From positions 1,243,291 through 1,249,767 of the forward strand of contig NZ_CP100376.1 in NCBI RefSeq assembly GCF_030515985.1: a stretch of DNA of 6,477 bases, given 5' to 3'. Positions 5,051 through 6,477 of this stretch are shown one piece after another. The notes under the pieces are model-generated. The model worked only from the letters and a program-made list of their open reading frames with translations. It made no database searches and had not been told where the DNA came from. A program made the position numbers and the translations under genes. The stretch comes from Corynebacterium accolens. GTDB taxonomy: Bacteria; Actinomycetota; Actinomycetes; Mycobacteriales; Mycobacteriaceae. Within the stretch, counting starts at the first letter, position 1. Every line of letters starts with the position of its first letter.

Positions 5051-5914
5051 ATGAAGGAACTTTTAGTATCGGGGTTGAATCAAAGGCAACTGCGGTCCGG
5101 TCTGGCCAGCGGCAAGATAATTAAAATTCGCCGTGGGTTGTATACGTGGCGGAAACCTACGCCATTCGAGCTCGCTCGCATCGTGCATGAAAAATGGCCT
5201 GGAATAATGCTCGCGGGGAAATCTGCGGTTGAGCTCTATTCCAAGAAGGAACTGACCTTTCCGCTGCATTGTGCCTACGAGCACCCGCTGGCGAACTCTA
5301 CTTGGTTAAAGGTGCAGCGTACGCGGCAGACAACGACCTTTAGCCAGGATGGCGTTCCTGTTCAGAATCCACTATTGGCTGCGGGAGAGGTAGGTGAAGC
5401 GGAAGCGCTGGCGATGCTAGAAGCGCGCTATCAGACGCGACGCGGGAAACAAGCCCTAGAGAAGGAATGGGGCGCTATCTCTCGGGTACCGGCAAGGGTC
5501 AAAGAACTGGTGAAAAAGGCCGCCATCGGTGCCGATAGTGAAGTGGAGAGGAAGGTGGCCCGCGCATTGCAGAAGCGCGGTAAAAAGGTGCAGGTTAACC
5601 ATCAAATCGGTCCGTACCTGTGGGACATTGTGGTGGGTAAGGTGGCGGTAGAGATTGATGGTTACGACTACCACAAGGCTGAAGACCTAGGTACCTTCAT
5701 TAAGGACCGGTGGAAGGGAAATAACGCTGCGTTGAAAGGCTATACGGTGTTGCGGTACTCGGGGAGCTGCGTGAAGCACCACTTAGTTGATGTAGTGCAG
5801 CAAATAATCGAAGCAGACGAGGGCCACACCAACTTCACGTCGCACGTTCACAAGCCCGTGTGGCAGTGGCATTGGATTCTCGCCGGATTTGAGTCCGAAC
5901 CAATCTACGGCTAG
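5051..5914 (+). CDS. AbiEi-like winged-helix domain fused to DUF559/Vsr-like nuclease-fold domain
   Basis: This 287-residue protein appears to join two domains. Residues 1-60 resemble the N-terminal winged helix of AbiEi-type antitoxins (SGLNQRQLRSGLASGKIIKI followed by RRGLYTW), a probable DNA-binding part. Residues about 162-255 resemble DUF559, which has a Vsr-like PD-(D/E)xK fold: DSEVERKVARAL, WDIVVGKVAVEIDGYDYH (191-208), then FIKDRWKGNNAALKGYTVLRYSG (216-238). D192, E201, D203 and H208 are plausible active-site positions. Whether it cuts DNA is unproven. The start is supported by the purine-rich GAGGGGGGAG just upstream. No AbiEii toxin gene adjoins it: the next gene is on the other strand 18 bp away. 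Codon use includes ATA, TTA and AGG, looser than in purK and purE, which may indicate acquisition from elsewhere. It could be a solitary regulator, a defence nuclease or a domesticated antitoxin. Confidence 0.8.
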   Translation: MKELLVSGLNQRQLRSGLASGKIIKIRRGLYTWRKPTPFELARIVHEKWPGIMLAGKSAVELYSKKELTFPLHCAYEHPLANSTWLKVQRTRQTTTFSQDGVPVQNPLLAAGEVGEAEALAMLEARYQTRRGKQALEKEWGAISRVPARVKELVKKAAIGADSEVERKVARALQKRGKKVQVNHQIGPYLWDIVVGKVAVEIDGYDYHKAEDLGTFIKDRWKGNNAALKGYTVLRYSGSCVKHHLVDVVQQIIEADEGHTNFTSHVHKPVWQWHWILAGFESEPIYG

Positions 5915-5932
5915 ATACCACCGAACGCAGTT

Positions 5933-6477
5933 CTATTCTTGCGTTACCTCTGGCAACCTCGAAGAGGTCGTGGGATAGGACGGCTGGGCGCCGGCGCTAG
6001 TGGCGGCAAAGGCACCGACGCGGGCGGCGAAGGTGGCGGCATCGACAAGCGTGGCGCCTGCAAGGAGCTTGGTACAAAATGCACCGGCAAAGGCATCGCC
6101 GGCGCCGGTGGTATCGACCGCGGTGATCTGTGGGGTGGGGATATCCGTGTTGGATTCGGGCGTTGCCACGTAGGCGCCTTCGGCCCCGAGGGTCAGCACC
6201 ACCGATTTAAAGCCGGCGGAAACCAGGCGGTGGGCGAGCTCGCGCGGGGTGCCGGTGGAAGAAAGGCCCAGTTGCTCAAGGATGAGGCCAGCCTCGTGCT
6301 CGTTGGCCATGAGGGGATCGGCCTGCAGGAGCGCGTCGCGGTCCACCTCGATGACTGGGGCGAGGTTGACGACTACGCGTCCTTGGGCGGCATCGACTGC
6401 GGCTTTGAAACCGGAGGCGGGGATTTCGCCCTGGAGCAGGACCACGTCCGCATCGGCGATGGTGGATTGGCGGGCGG
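5933..6477 (-). CDS. rbsK: Ribokinase-like PfkB-family carbohydrate kinase, partial (C-terminal part)
   Basis: This family phosphorylates ribose or related sugars with ATP. The gene enters from the right edge without its start: 180 residues are visible, and about 120 of a usual 300 are missing, including the N-terminal sugar-binding region. Visible features are LLQGEIP, VVVNLAP, the NEHE motif (N at about 6304; an NxxE element that helps bind Mg and phosphate), VLTLGAEGAYV, and the PfkB signature DTTGAGDAFAGAF (6115-6077) with the catalytic base in GAGD. The end, GAFAATSAGAQPSYP, is the usual ribokinase tail with the AxxxxGAQxSxP pattern, so ribokinase is favoured over fructokinase or adenosine kinase, though the sugar is not proven. 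It ends 18 bp from the convergent AbiEi/DUF559 gene with no obvious terminator between. The signature residues are intact, so there is no sign of decay in the visible part. Confidence 0.88.
   Translation of the reverse strand, partial: ARQSTIADADVVLLQGEIPASGFKAAVDAAQGRVVVNLAPVIEVDRDALLQADPLMANEHEAGLILEQLGLSSTGTPRELAHRLVSAGFKSVVLTLGAEGAYVATPESNTDIPTPQITAVDTTGAGDAFAGAFCTKLLAGATLVDAATFAARVGAFAATSAGAQPSYPTTSSRLPEVTQE

Noticed and set aside
4834..5124. Open frame of 96 codons between purE and the AbiEi/DUF559 gene
   Set aside because: It runs through the second palindromic repeat and into the next gene in another frame, has no ribosome binding site and resembles no protein family I know.

Overview
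The window looks like the chromosome of a Corynebacterium or close relative. The reasons are moderately high GC, a birA / small PH-domain membrane protein / purK / purE gene set typical of that genus, actinobacterial TAnnnT -10 boxes, and starts that seem to be leaderless (start codon a fixed 7 nt after the -10 box). The species cannot be fixed from sequence alone.

Layout, left to right. (1) Positions 1-894, minus strand: most of a CUT1-type sugar or glycerol-phosphate ABC transporter ATPase, running off the left edge. (2) 938-1807, plus: biotin protein ligase BirA without a DNA-binding domain, carrying an unusual six-unit pentapeptide insert. (3) 1881-2321, plus: a two-helix membrane protein with a bacterial PH domain. 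(4) 2299-3030, minus: alpha-acetolactate decarboxylase, overlapping the previous gene tail to tail. (5) 3055-4224 and 4249-4749, plus: purK and purE, which together convert AIR to CAIR in purine synthesis. (6) 4750-5050: a gene-free stretch of about 300 bases with a hairpin over the purE stop, a long terminator hairpin, a second diverged copy of that hairpin, and a candidate promoter. (7) 5051-5914, plus: an AbiEi-like winged-helix protein fused to a DUF559/Vsr-type nuclease-like domain, with no visible toxin partner. (8) 5933-6477, minus: the C-terminal part of a ribokinase-type PfkB sugar kinase, running off the right edge.

Most genes are housekeeping: biotin attachment for carboxylases, purine synthesis, sugar uptake and phosphorylation, and acetoin formation. 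The more interesting signals are the shared leaderless-promoter geometry at two divergent gene pairs, the [10 protein letters not shown] repeat in BirA whose DNA has diverged almost only at silent positions, the paired 70-bp palindromic elements after purE, and the orphan AbiEi/DUF559 protein. I see no CRISPR array, insertion sequence, rRNA or tRNA gene.
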